From positions 636,906 to 700,905 of the forward strand of contig WBMW01005677.1 of NCBI GenBank assembly GCA_013396635.1: a DNA stretch of 64,000 nt, written 5' to 3'. The position numbers and the translations under genes were made by a program. The notes under the pieces are model-generated. The model was not told where the DNA came from and searched no databases. It saw only the letters and a program-made list of their open reading frames with translations. This DNA comes from Penelope pileata (taxonomy: Eukaryota > Chordata > Aves > Galliformes > Cracidae). Positions 1-11,900 of the stretch are shown here, in pieces. How positions within the stretch are numbered: position 1 is the stretch's first letter; every line of letters begins with the position of its first letter.

Positions 1-3000
1 CAGCCCAAACCATGAGCATGGCAGAGGATGCAGAATGCTCACTCCTACGGCATGCTGATCTCCCCTCGCAGTGAGGCCAAGGCCGCAGCTCTAGGGCACA
101 GCTGAGAGATTGAGTGTGCAGTGACTTTCCTTCAGGTGTTGGCAAAACGTGGTGGGCTGGAAAAATCCTCATAAAAAGCAAAGGGAATCCTTTGAATTGT
201 AACAGGAGCAGAAATATAGAAAATACTTGTACATTGAGCTCAACTCATTATGAAACACAGATCAAAGACTTCAGCTAGAGTCAAGTGCTTTCCAAACTGA
301 TCTCTGCAGCTACCATGGAAACTGCAGTAACCAATGGCCAGGGGCTCATCAATTCTGCATGGCACAGAAGTCAACATGGGGAGAGGGCACAAGTGAAAGG
401 AAGCATCCCTAAAACAGTAAAATTTGCACAGCAGGTGGCCTGCATCCCTTACGACTCAGAGAAATCTGTTATGAACAGGCTGGTATTGGAGGTAGAGTAT
501 ACCCATTTGGCACAGCCCAGTTCCTTGAGGTGCCAGGTGATTCTCAACTGAAAATTGGTACAGGAACTGCTACCACTTACAGCAAGACAAACTCTATAAC
601 TCATTCTACATTTTTTTCAGAAGGAAATACAGACAATGCTAAAGTCCATCCATCCATTAGTTACAAATGCAACAAATTATGAAAGATGGGACTGGACTGG
701 AAGACACAAGATCGCCATCTGAAAATGGCCACAGGAAGTTTGTCAAACTGATTCCTCCAACCAAAATGAAGAGCTGAAGAAGACTCTGTACAGCTCCCAG
801 AGCAAGGGGTCAGGAAAAAAAAAATGCTCTTCTGGCAGGGAGCGGGAAGAAGATGCAGCATTAGATGAGTGACCAACCTTCATGTTGCACAGAGTGGAGC
901 TTCCTTTCTACCCAGGACTCAGCAGGCAGGGGAAGAAAGGGGAGAGAGGCAAAGAATGAGGGCTTTACCAGCTCCACTGAAACACCATCCACCTTCAGTG
1001 CAGCATTATTTCCACCTACCCTACAGGCAGGCCTCCATCACTGATGCAAGAAGGCATGATTCTTAGCTAAGTAATGTTCCTCCCTGAACAGGGAACGATC
1101 CACAGAAAAGAGGAAGCAGAGACTCTCCACCTCTGTCCTCCACTCCACAGTCCACAGAATAGTGTCTTCAGTGATTTCTAGTTCCTTCGACATGCAACTC
1201 CATCACTGAGAAGTCTTCACATAAAAAAAAAAAGAAAGAAATTGGCTTTGTTATAGGAAAAGTTATTGACACTTGGACATGTATAGAAGAGAGAGAGTGA
1301 TGGAAGAGTAGTGATAGAGCACTTGGGCAGAGCTCTGTAGTTGTGTGATGTCTCATTCTCTTCAAGGTTTAATATTCCCAGGCTGTTTATTCAGTTAACG
1401 TTCCTTCCATAGCTCAGGTTTTTTGAGCTTTCACTGGCTGAAGCCACTAGATCTGTATAATGCCACATTTGCTCACTTACTGATCACTTCTTTTCCTTGC
1501 TCTGTGTATTTTGGGAGGTCATACCAGATAACCAAAATGGGGTCATGCTGCCATATGGTTATTTACTACGTGTGTGTTAGACCTCTTGCGAGCTATTTTT
1601 CACTTGTTATCCATCAATATATGTATTTATCTTCGAGTACCATATGGAGCAGTAGGATGGGGTATATATATGGAGTCAACAGATGGTGAGACTCTGTGTG
1701 ATTAATATGTTCTCATAACTTTTTATTGTCTCTTTCTCTTATATGTTCTACTTTCCAAGTGTCATTACTTTTGTCGGCCCTGTTCTCATTTCTTTATATC
1801 TGTATGCTGTAACACAAATATTAAAGAGTCCTACGTCTGGTTTTGAGATTTGTCTCAATAGCGTGCCAGATGTTACCTTTATTGAAGTAATCATAGGTTT
1901 TTCAGGCCAAAAGGGCCCGTGGGTTCTGACCTTTTCTGCATAATACTGAGGACAGAATTTTACCCTGCAACTTCTTGAGCTAAAGGACAGAGTTGCTCCC
2001 AAGCAGCGCATGACCACTGTTGGTGTTTTATTTTCTGCCATATTAAATGTGGCAGTCATTCTGCAAAACATTAGAAAAAACCCTTTTAGAAGATGAAACA
2101 ATAATTAGTACTGTTAATTTGTAACTTAAATACAGACAGAATGGTGCATACTGTGTTAGAACTAGCTTACCCTGCACTGTTAGCACTGCAGAAACCTACC
2201 TGAGATGTGGACATGTGCTCTGGGACACATGACAGGGAAGAAATTGTGCACATACTCCATCCTGTCCCTATATATCACACGTCCCAGACTGTTCCACTTT
2301 GAATGTCTTTGCTCAGTAGTACAAAGGTTTCACTTAGCAGCTGTGGCACAGGATGCCAAACATGTTTCACCACCTAATTCACTGTTTCCAGGAAGCTTTC
2401 TACATCTTCCTTATCTGGCAGCGAGGGCATGCTATCAAAGGTCTCATTTTAGCTGTATTGCCTTTCCTGCCAGGTATATTATTTCCTTTATGTGACAGTT
2501 ATGCATCCAGCACTACAGCTCTGGCACTTGCCAAAGTCACTCAGGTAACTGCTCCCGAGGACTGTTTATTTTTACTGCCAGGCTGAAACGCTGCTTGGAT
2601 GCATGACTGCCTCCTCTCTCTTTAATCCTGATGCATTCAGAAAATAAGCACCCAACTGAACGGTTCACTAAAGTCTTCAGGAAAGACTCTTACAGCAGCA
2701 AGATGAATGCAGGAAATTTACATGGCAATGTGTGCAAGCAGGAACTTTCATCTTGGTCAACAAGGATACAATGCTTTATTTACCAGAGACCAGGATTAGA
2801 TGGAATGTGAACTGTGGCTTTCAGAAACTGCTGCTGAAGATGAGACCAGACTGAAAAGTCTCAGCACAGGATGGTGAGAACAGTCTGTTTCCTTACTGTA
2901 GGAGAGACGGTCTTTAAACTCTGTGCTCCTATTCTTTGATTTCCCCAACATCGATTACTAAAATGCTTTTATTCTACAGCTTTCTCTAGGTGCACTACAT

Positions 3001-5049
3001 CTGATGCAATATCATTTCACTGTAAGCCACCGATTAGTGACAGAGGAATGAACAGCTTGCAATGATACATAGGCTGAACTGTATCACCACGAGCCTGTTA
3101 CTCCCTCATCCAACAAATCACTGTTGAACATGATGGGGATTTGCAGATACTAACAGGGCAGACCAATGTGAAAACAAGGCTGATTTTAGTGTGAGGTTCT
3201 GAGTACAACCATTGTTTGACAAGTAATAGTGGTGACTAAAAACTGTTTTGGACACGATGGTCACTTCAAACAATCACAGTGTAGACATATCAATTATACT
3301 CTCTCCAGATCACGGAAGGGAAGGTTACTGAATTGGCTGTTTTGCCTACCCAGGGACAACACACAGCAATTTCACATGGCTGTCAGTGATTATCAAGATT
3401 GTCAATGACTGTCAAGAGCTAGACCCTAGGAAGCAACCAGAATTTATGGAAATACAGTTTGGAGGGCAGTAATCACCTGGGGCATTAGCAATTAATCATA
3501 GATCACCGAGTGACTGTTTTCTGAATGGTCTTGAAAATCTGTGATACACTACTGTCGATAATTAATTCCTGCTGTGAGGAAAGAAGGTGTGTGGAGCAGT
3601 AGAAGACCAAGCTAACTAGACGTACAGATGTAACTCCGTGTGTCACATTGAGATTGATGTTACAAAGCGCTGATAAGCTAGAGCTTGAAAGACTGGTGAA
3701 TCAGACTCAGTCAGGTTCTGAGCGTTAACCAAACACCCACAGGCTGGATGACAAAAAGTGAAAAAAGAGACCAAAGCTATGTCATCACAGTAGGTTCTCC
3801 CAGTCTGCACTAGCTTGATGAGAAATAGTTGCTATTTCATCATTTTTCTATGAGGCAAGTCTCCACTAAAAAAAAGGTAAATTTCCACAGCAGGTGGAAT
3901 ATATATCTGGGCAACTGGGAGAAGGAAGCATGAAATTTGAGTGTGTCATTAATTTGTTAACTAGTACAAAAGGGGGAAAAAAAGTTTTAAAATCCCTTGT
4001 TTGATTCAGCTGGATGAAGAAGAAGTGTTACGTAGAAATCCAGGAGATAGGTTGCTGTCTTTGCTGGCATCCCAGAAATATTAACATCTTGTCTACAGGG
4101 AACTTCCTTGTGGAGTGAGATAAACTAAAGAGAGGAGACAACTCATTTTCAAGAGCCCTGAATGCTCTAAATGCTGAGGATTTCCCAACCAGAGGTTCTT
4201 GTATGTTTCCAGCCAAGAAGGATTTGGCAGAAGATCCAGATGTGTTGTGAATGCCTTTCAACTTCTGGAGGTTCAGGCTATGTAAGCACAACATGTTTAT
4301 GCTGAAGAAGGGGTAGTTGTCTCAGAGGAAAAGGTGAGGAGAAGAGAAAGGCTGCATATATGGGATAAATGTGTGTTAATGGTCTGCTGAAAATATCCTG
4401 TGATGATAGCAGATGCTGTCACTGTTACTTTTCAGGAACATAGTGCATAGACAACAGCAGGAGCGTGAGTACGCTGGATTAAGCTTCCTCAAAAACAAAT
4501 CGCCTTTACACAGTTGTTTTCAAAAGTATTCCAGAAAGCATACTTCTGTTGCTTATGTGCTCACTATAAATATTTTCACTACGAATAATTATGTGGTATC
4601 TTTTTGTTAAATAACAGCTGGTTACCTATACAAAAGACTTGAGTTCAGTATTTGAGCACTATGCCTTGAATTTTAGGCTGTCAGGTTTCCCAGCATATGC
4701 ATCAATTGACACATCACTTCCTTGTGTTGCAGCAAACATCTAACTGGAAGTACAAAGAGAAACATTGACTGTACCTACTTTATGCTGATATCCAACCTTT
4801 ACTAAATAACTCTAAGAGTAAAATGTGTTGTACTGACCAACACGCTCCAGTTTTGAGAGTTTTTTACTGTCTGCAAATGGCACACTCCATTTTCTAGGAA
4901 TGCATTAACATGATTGTTTTCTACAAAGAAGAGCTTTGTCTATTCAGCCCTATAGTAGCAGGTACTGAGAAAATAACTTGAATTTCCTTTAGTTTTGTTT
5001 GTTCTTACAACAACAACAAAAAAAAAACAACAGCAAAAAAAAAAAAAAA
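1..5049. other. AT-rich single-copy DNA, no gene recognised
   Basis: This stretch has only short open frames of 60-120 codons, none with a recognisable domain or a convincing pair of splice sites. I see no CR1 tail, LTR or tandem array. The last 60 bases turn into a CAA-rich and poly(A) stretch (A-run about 5035-5049) that leads directly into an assembly gap. It could be intergenic or intronic; the sequence alone does not tell. Confidence 0.6.
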
Positions 5050-5127
5050 NNNNNNNNNNNNNNNNNNNNNNNNNNNNNNNNNNNNNNNNNNNNNNNNNNN
5101 NNNNNNNNNNNNNNNNNNNNNNNNNNN
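5050..5127. other. assembly gap (78 N)
   Basis: Seventy-eight N characters. The gap is flanked on the left by a poly(A) run and on the right by a CR1 fragment. A homopolymer next to an interspersed repeat is a usual place for a short-read assembly to break. The CR1 copy on the right may begin inside the gap. Confidence 0.99.
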
Positions 5128-5273
5128 CCCTCCCTGGAAGTATTCAAAGCCAGGCTAGATGGGGCTTTGGGCAACATGTTCTAGTGGGAGATGCCCTTGC
5201 CCATGGCAGGGGGGTTGGAACAAGATGATCTCTAAGGTCCCTTCCAACCTGAACCATTCTATGATTCTATGAT
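5128..5273 (+). mobile_element. CR1 LINE, 3'-end fragment
   Basis: The sequence has the standard 3' end of avian CR1: a block reading as CCTGGAAGTATTCAAAGCCAGG, a GGCTTTGGGCAACATGTTCT block, GTCCCTTCCAACCTGAACC, and the tail ATTCTATGATTCTATGAT. The orientation is plus because the octamer tail is on the right. The left edge is cut by the N gap, so the true length is unknown. CR1 is a non-LTR retrotransposon that normally leaves short 5'-truncated copies like this one. No coding potential remains here. Confidence 0.95.
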
Positions 5274-8200
5274 CAGAAGGCTGCTCTTCTGCGTCACCCA
5301 TCAGTTCGATGAGAACACAATACCGATGGAAAGAGAAGCAGACAGTTTCAGAAAGACAAAAGAAAACATGTTGTTTCAGTGTAGAAGTCAACCTTGATTT
5401 TGCACCACCTATACATTGACAAAGAGGTACATGTACTACACATATCAATGAGACCTCCTCACTTTCAGTTAAACCCCAGCTGAGCCTCTAGGTTTTTCTT
5501 CCATATCTGGGTTATACCAGTATTTACTAAACTTCAAACTTCCAAATTAAGTATTTTCTACCTCCACAAATGCCCAGTTTGGTCATTTTGCCACAACGGT
5601 TAGTCTTTTGGGTTTATTATTTTCCAGGGTTTAAAATAAAATTTTCCAAATATTTATTCATAAACAAATCCAAATATTTATTGAATTATTTCTGTTTCAT
5701 GAATGCTTTATTTCTGCAATTCTTTCTTATCACTAGCAGCTGACAAGAAAGCATTCCTATCCATCTGTTTTGTGCTCAAGAACAGGTAGGAAATTTCAGC
5801 TTTCACTTCAGTATCATACGCATATCACAGTCCAGACTAATCTAGTCTTTCCTTAGACCAAACAGTGAGAAATAATCACTTTAAATGCTGGACAGAACTG
5901 CACTCCTGCTCATAGAGATGTAACACAAAAACAAAGCCCTCTTAGAGATCACATGGTCCAGACCAGGTTGCTTATGATCAGCTTATGACCCTGAATGCCA
6001 TTTTGTGTCTTGATTCTGGCCTTATTCTGAAGTAAGGAATGAGTCTTGTGGTTTCAGCTATCAGAATGTTTTAGCTTGCAACTTGCCCTGTTGAGGAAGG
6101 TCACCACCTTAACTAGCTGAGTCACCACGCTACCCTCACTTGCTGCATCCCCTCAGTCCAACAAGCATTCCTGCCATTTCCCCTTCAGACACACCTTGAG
6201 CAGATTCTGCTCTCCCTGAGCAGCATTTTTACTCCACCGAATACATTCCAGTAAATTTGGGAACGTATGTACCGCTGAGTTTATTGGGAGGTAAGGTGAA
6301 ATAAAGCACAGCTCACCATCAGTAAGTGGGGCAGAAGCAAGCAATTACAAAGATGCTAACAGGTAATGAGTGATGGCCACACATGCTTGAAATAAAGCCA
6401 AAATAGTTAAACAGTGTAAGCAACTTCAAATGAAAAGGCAAAGCCTGAATTACAAAATCTTGATTCCATTTGGAAGGACAGAAGCACAGCGTTAAACAAG
6501 GAAGTAAAAATATTTATTTCTTTTATTTTTGTTTTCTACTGGCGTGAGAACAAAGCCTTGCTTTTTCCGCTACACTACAAAACACATTCATAATGGCACT
6601 CAAATATAGCTATTACCATATTTAAACATACTTCTTCGCTGTTTATTACCTACCAAGTTGGCTAGAGCTGCATCCAATTCAAAATGATTACGACATGCAC
6701 ACGAAAGAGCTGAAGGGGAGGAGGGAACAACTTTTGTTCCTAAACAGCTTACCTCTTCAAAAAGAACAATGTTTACTGAGATAAATGAAGAGAGGGTGGT
6801 TGTTTTAGATCACTATGACTAATGTTAAGAAACAGCTGGTAAGGAATATTAGGTAATCACATACACAGGCTGCACATTGGGAACATTACGCTAACATACC
6901 TACTATAATTTTATTCCCTTCCCCACGCATTTATTCAAAGCTGCAGCTGTGATACTGGCTTTTGAACATTAGAAGCTATCAGGAAAAGCAGCATGAATCA
7001 TCATCTTTTGCTTGTGTTATTTAACTTAGTCACTCAAGTGCAGATCTTCTAAGCGGACAATAATAGAAAGAAACTGGGCAGTTTTCTTTTAAACATTTGT
7101 GCAGACCCCCTTCCCTGAAGTTCACCAAGAATGAAAAAGAGCCAGTTCACCTAAAGCACTAGCACTTCTGTCAAATATTTACAGATAATCTGTCCATTTT
7201 CTGAAGAGCATATAGATTGTTAAAAGACAAACTATTCAGAAGAGTAGCTTCACCTGCCCCAAGGCAGTTCCTCTACTCACACGCTAAAACTGGCAAATTA
7301 GTTAACTAAAGTCCCATGCAGTCAGTGGTAAAAGCACTGAAAGCTGGAGTAGTTCCAACACTCTACAGAAAGAGCTATCAACTATTGTTCTTTATCAGAG
7401 ATAATCATTAGATTTTCAATGAATTAGGAGATCCAGCCACCACACAGTAATGCACTTATATACATTTGAAAATCTCACCCAAGACTTGAGACATGAGGCA
7501 AGGTTCCACAAGGAAATGCTCATGGTGGGCTCCATTTCCCTTATACTTGGGTTTGACTTAAGTTTCCAAGGCCATTTTTGCCTGTGAGAACACAGCGCTT
7601 TTGTTCCACTGGTTCAGAACACACCTGCTCAGGAAGGAGAGACACAGGAAGGTTTATTCCATACAGATGGCGTGTCACACCCTTACAGCTTCAAGCCCTG
7701 ATCCCTTTAGAAAGAAATCTGACAAAATAATTCTATCTCATGTCAAAGTGTTCCTAGCAGCCTTGTGATTAAACACTATTGCTTTTGTGGTCATCCATTT
7801 AACTGGGGCCAGGTGACAATTAATTTGATTTCTTCCACAGCTGAAGGCAGTCCTGTAGCCCCCAGCAAGCTCCTCTTTGCTCAGCACTCACCAGCCTGCT
7901 GCTTTTGTATCAGCAGGCCATTTCCTTGCAGTGTTATGCTCCCGTGAACGTGAGCAGTCTGTACAAGACAGCTTTTTCGGAGAAGGGTCCCTACTGTTTC
8001 TGGGAAATGTAACTACATTGGAGTTGCAACAGGCCACCTCCCATCCTTAGATGGAAGCGACCTAAAGGCTGGAAGGCTCCCGTAAAGCTGTATTTCAGAC
8101 AGCTGGGGTACACGGCACACCTGCAGTAACAGTCCTTAGGATCTCTGGGTGTTATTGGAGAGAGCTGAGAAATTGACAGGATGTGCACTTGGTGCCTCAG

Positions 8201-8307
8201 GTTCTTCTGGATGCTCTGTGACAGGGAAAACACAAGCTGTCCTTCCCTTCCCTACATGGACACTGCAGGACTCCTTCTGTCCGAGTTTTTTCCAGTACTT
8301 TACAAAC
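5274..8307. other. AT-rich single-copy DNA, no gene recognised
   Basis: Only short chance frames are seen. There is no CR1 tail, no LTR and no CpG cluster. The right end runs into a CA microsatellite and a duplicated segment. Confidence 0.6.
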
Positions 8308-8320
8308 ACATACATACATA

Positions 8321-8365
<45 letters not shown>

Positions 8366-8418
8366 CTGCTCTTGGTGCCTGTGACTCTTTGGTTCACAGT
8401 TTGCCCTCCGAGCCAGGG
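8308..8418. repeat. CA microsatellite segment, copy 1 of duplicated block A
   Basis: A short ACATACATACATAG lead is followed by (CA)n at about 8322-8362 and then about 55 bases of unique sequence ending at a single N (8419). The same arrangement recurs at 8543-8653 with only a few base differences. The single N is a scaffold join. I read this copy as an alternative-haplotype or duplicate contig end and not as a real tandem duplication. Confidence 0.85.
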
Positions 8419-8419
8419 N

Positions 8420-8541
8420 TTGATATTACATCAGTAGCCTTGCAAGCCTCCCATATCTCATTTCTTTAGCTCTGGCTTTTCTTTGGATCACAGGTCTGTT
8501 ACTGCAGATTTACTGAGATGCTGATGAGGCAGATATCCTAG
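8420..8541. repeat. copy 1 of duplicated block C, bounded by single Ns
   Basis: This 122-base segment lies exactly between single-N joins at 8419 and 8542. It is repeated at 8789-8910 with about two base differences (CAGTAGCC against CAGTGGCC, and ATCTCATT against ATCTAATT). A segment fenced by Ns and duplicated about 370 bases away looks like a small contig placed beside its own allele. Confidence 0.85.
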
Positions 8542-8542
8542 N

Positions 8543-8555
8543 ACATACATACATA

Positions 8556-8600
<45 letters not shown>

Positions 8601-8653
8601 CTGGTCTTGGTGCCTGTGACACTTTGGTTCACAGTTTGCCCTCCAAGCCAGGG
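8543..8653. repeat. CA microsatellite segment, copy 2 of duplicated block A
   Basis: Second copy of the segment at 8308-8418, with (CA)n at about 8556-8599. Differences from copy 1 are few (GCTGCTC against GCTGGTC, GACTCTTT against GACACTTT, CCGAGCC against CCAAGCC). It runs without a join into 8654-8788 and then block C copy 2, so this is probably the true genomic order. Confidence 0.85.
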
Positions 8654-8788
8654 GATATCTGAGTAAAAAAGAAACATATGTTGTGGAGCTAATTCCATAA
8701 CATTGTTAACACTTTACTTTCAATTTGCAGGGGACTGTATGGAATTACACAACATAAGGAACATATGCATGCGATATCTGGCCACAAT

Positions 8789-8910
8789 TTGATATTACAT
8801 CAGTGGCCTTGCAAGCCTCCCATATCTAATTTCTTTAGCTCTGGCTTTTCTTTGGATCACAGGTCTGTTACTGCAGATTTACTGAGATGCTGATGAGGCA
8901 GATATCCTAG
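8789..8910. repeat. copy 2 of duplicated block C
   Basis: The counterpart of 8420-8541. It continues into unique sequence on both sides without N characters, so it is likely the authentic copy in the reference order A, spacer, C. Confidence 0.85.
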
Positions 8911-11900
8911 GAACAGGCCTATGGCTGTCACAGCAACTAAGAGATGGGAAAGAAAGCCATAAGGAACTGACAGCGTCAGTCATATCAAACAGATATTACA
9001 GAAGACATTCCAGTATACTTAAAAAAAAAATTAATAAGTGCCAAGGCGTAAGTGGGCCAGTAATTACAAACTGGTGGAAAATGGTCTACTTTGCATTTCT
9101 GAAGAAAGATGTTGAACAGAGAAAGATTTTATTGCTACACAGCTATGCATAGCCAAATGGAAAAGTGTCATTATCTGGCTGGTAACCTGCCTCCAAGCCG
9201 AGACTTCCAGCCTCCAGGAAGAATCAGCGCACTCATTCACCTGCAGTCTCTTGTTTTCAGGTCCTAGATTCTCTGTTTGGCATCCAAAAGCTGCAATCAG
9301 CTTTTATCCCCGCAGGATTGAAGACTGGTCTCTCGGGCTGTCTCAGGCTGAAATACTTTATCTCTCAGAACTTAATCCTGGAAATACAAGCCTTCTGGTA
9401 TACCATTTTGCTCTCCACAGGTATATCATAGAGCTAAGTAAAGCAAAAAGAAAAGTCAGACTTACAAGTTCATAAAGACTCTGCCACCACTTAGCTCATG
9501 TTACAGTAAATACATGGATCTACACAAAAATAAGGCCTCCCTCCATTTCAGCACCCCTTCAGAGACTTCATTTGAGCTTAGTTCATATTTTCTGGAGCAA
9601 TACTAGGATTCCTGATCAGATCACATCCTTCTTCCGAAATACGGGACACTCCCAGCCTAAACTATATTTTCTAACACGATCCCCCCTTAAGGGGGGGGAG
9701 CTTGCCTCACGTTGTCTCTTGCTGAGGACTTCCTCTGTTTCCCTATTTATACGTGGCCTTTTTCTTTCTCTGATAATTTTCTTCTAAACTGTACCTTCTA
9801 TTCAAAGATGAGACAGCCACTAACCTTTGCATTTCAGCAAACTAAAACCCTTGATCTGAAGTGATGGGACAGGGGCCTCCTACAAAAATGAGCACACACA
9901 GGCAGAAAACTATTTATTGTACAATAGCCTGAATAAGCCAGAGTTACAAAATAACTTCATAATATCAACCTAATGTAGGCACAAGTTTCCCGGATTATGA
10001 AAGTCAGTGGGGTAGGGATGTTAATAAGCAACCTTATATCTGTCTTAAGTAAATCATAACACAAGAGTGCCAGTGGTACAGGAGAAGGCAGAGGTGGCCT
10101 CAGCTGGCCAGCCCTGACTGCCAGGCCATCCCTTCATTCTGCCTCCTGCGAGACAGCTGGGAGGCAAATTCTTGAAGATTTACCTTGGAAAGCTGGAAAC
10201 ATCACTGAAAATATCACTGCAGCTTGTTGCACACCTCTTTTCTGCACTTCTCTGCCAGACATTACTACCTTAGTGCAGTTGGTGGAAGAGAATGTGGGAT
10301 TGACCTGTCAGTCCATTACCTAACACGTTTGTGTAAACTGCTGCAGAAGGTGGTTTCGTGCTGAAATACTGGATAGAGGCCTGGGGCAGCCAAGGAACTG
10401 GCATGAATCTTGCTCTCCTGCCTTCACAGCAGAGTCAATAACTCCTGGAAAAAGACACAGGTGAGGACCAGCCATCCCTTTGAACCTCCACAGTTATATC
10501 CCCCAGACCATGAAGGCCAAGCCAGCAGCACCAGGTGCTCCGGCATGGCTCCCATCTCTCGATCAATGGATATCTCTCAGATGGCAATGTGTAAACTGGC
10601 TTGTAGCACTCCCTACTTTTCCAGAATCCTACTTTGCTGCAGGACGTCACGGCTATTCGCAGAGCTAGAAGGATTTCACTGGCTGAGATGGCTTCCCAGC
10701 ATTCAGCAGTTTCTCCTTCTTAGATTACAAGAACTCGCACAGCTCCAAGCGTGAGCAAGACTTAGTCAGGTCTGCTAGAAGACAGCTGATATGAAAGCAT
10801 TATGGCAGCTAAAAACATACACTTTATATAAACCTTCAAGGTCTTTCCATCATAAATGAAAGCAAGACACAAATCCAAGTAGCAGAGGAACCTCCCACAC
10901 GTTGAATCTTGTGACTGCTAACCATTGCAATATTTGTGCGTAGAATCACTACTGAGCCTAAAGCATCCCCTGGTCTCCAAAAGAGAAAATGTTCAGTCTC
11001 AGGAAGCAATCTTACATCAGTCCACTGGGGTATTGTTAGAGAGCTCAGAGAGCATAAACGCACTATTCCCAAGTTCACTGCTCTTCAGAGTTGCCTCCTA
11101 CCATCCTACAAGCCATTACAGTCTGTCACAACAGTGACAGAATAAAATAGGAGGAGGGAGAATTCCTCCCCACGACTGTCAGACTTTTTAAACTCAATTA
11201 AATCGTGAGAAGCTCTGTAACTGATTTTAAAATGCTGCAGATTGGGAAAAGATTGAATGTTGTTAAAAATTAATACAAATTGAAAGTCACGTTAAACATT
11301 TTTTAAAATGCAATTTAAACAATTTTTTTTACCAGAAGTGCTGTTATTTTGGATGGGGGAAATCTACAAATTTTCCATACATCCGGGCGTATCTGCTAGC
11401 ACACTCGTGCCTGTGTGAGCAAGTAGTCCAGAGCTCCCTGCCAGCTCTTGAAACACTTCTGTTGGCCAACAAGGTTGCAAATACCCGGTTGTAAACAGCA
11501 CTTCTGGATCTCTCAGCCTGCAGGATAAGTGTGGCCCATAGGTGAGTGCAGACAGGGCTGCCTGGCAACTGCAAACAAGGTCATTTGGTGGGGGAAAATA
11601 CCCTTCTAGTCCATCCACAGAGGAGAAATGTTAATTTTCAAGTGATCCAACTCAAACTCTGATATCTTGTCTTGCTGTCTGGTTTTGAGTAAGCCAGAGC
11701 AGGGATGTCACTGGCAGTGTTAACTCTTTGAGATCCCAAAGGCAGCTTCCTCCCACTTTTGTCTCACTTGTTAGCACTGCAGTCTCCTGCTTTCTTCCCT
11801 AAGGGTTAGCTGGGACTGCCAGGTGACAAACAGGAGTCCCACACGGCTGCACCCTCTCTCTACCACCTTTTCCAGTCAGATTGTATCAGGCCTATGTGGC

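Noticed and set aside
8136..8698. Frames encoding long Cys-Val or Thr-His repeats
   Set aside because: They are translations of the CA microsatellite and of the duplicated assembly segment.
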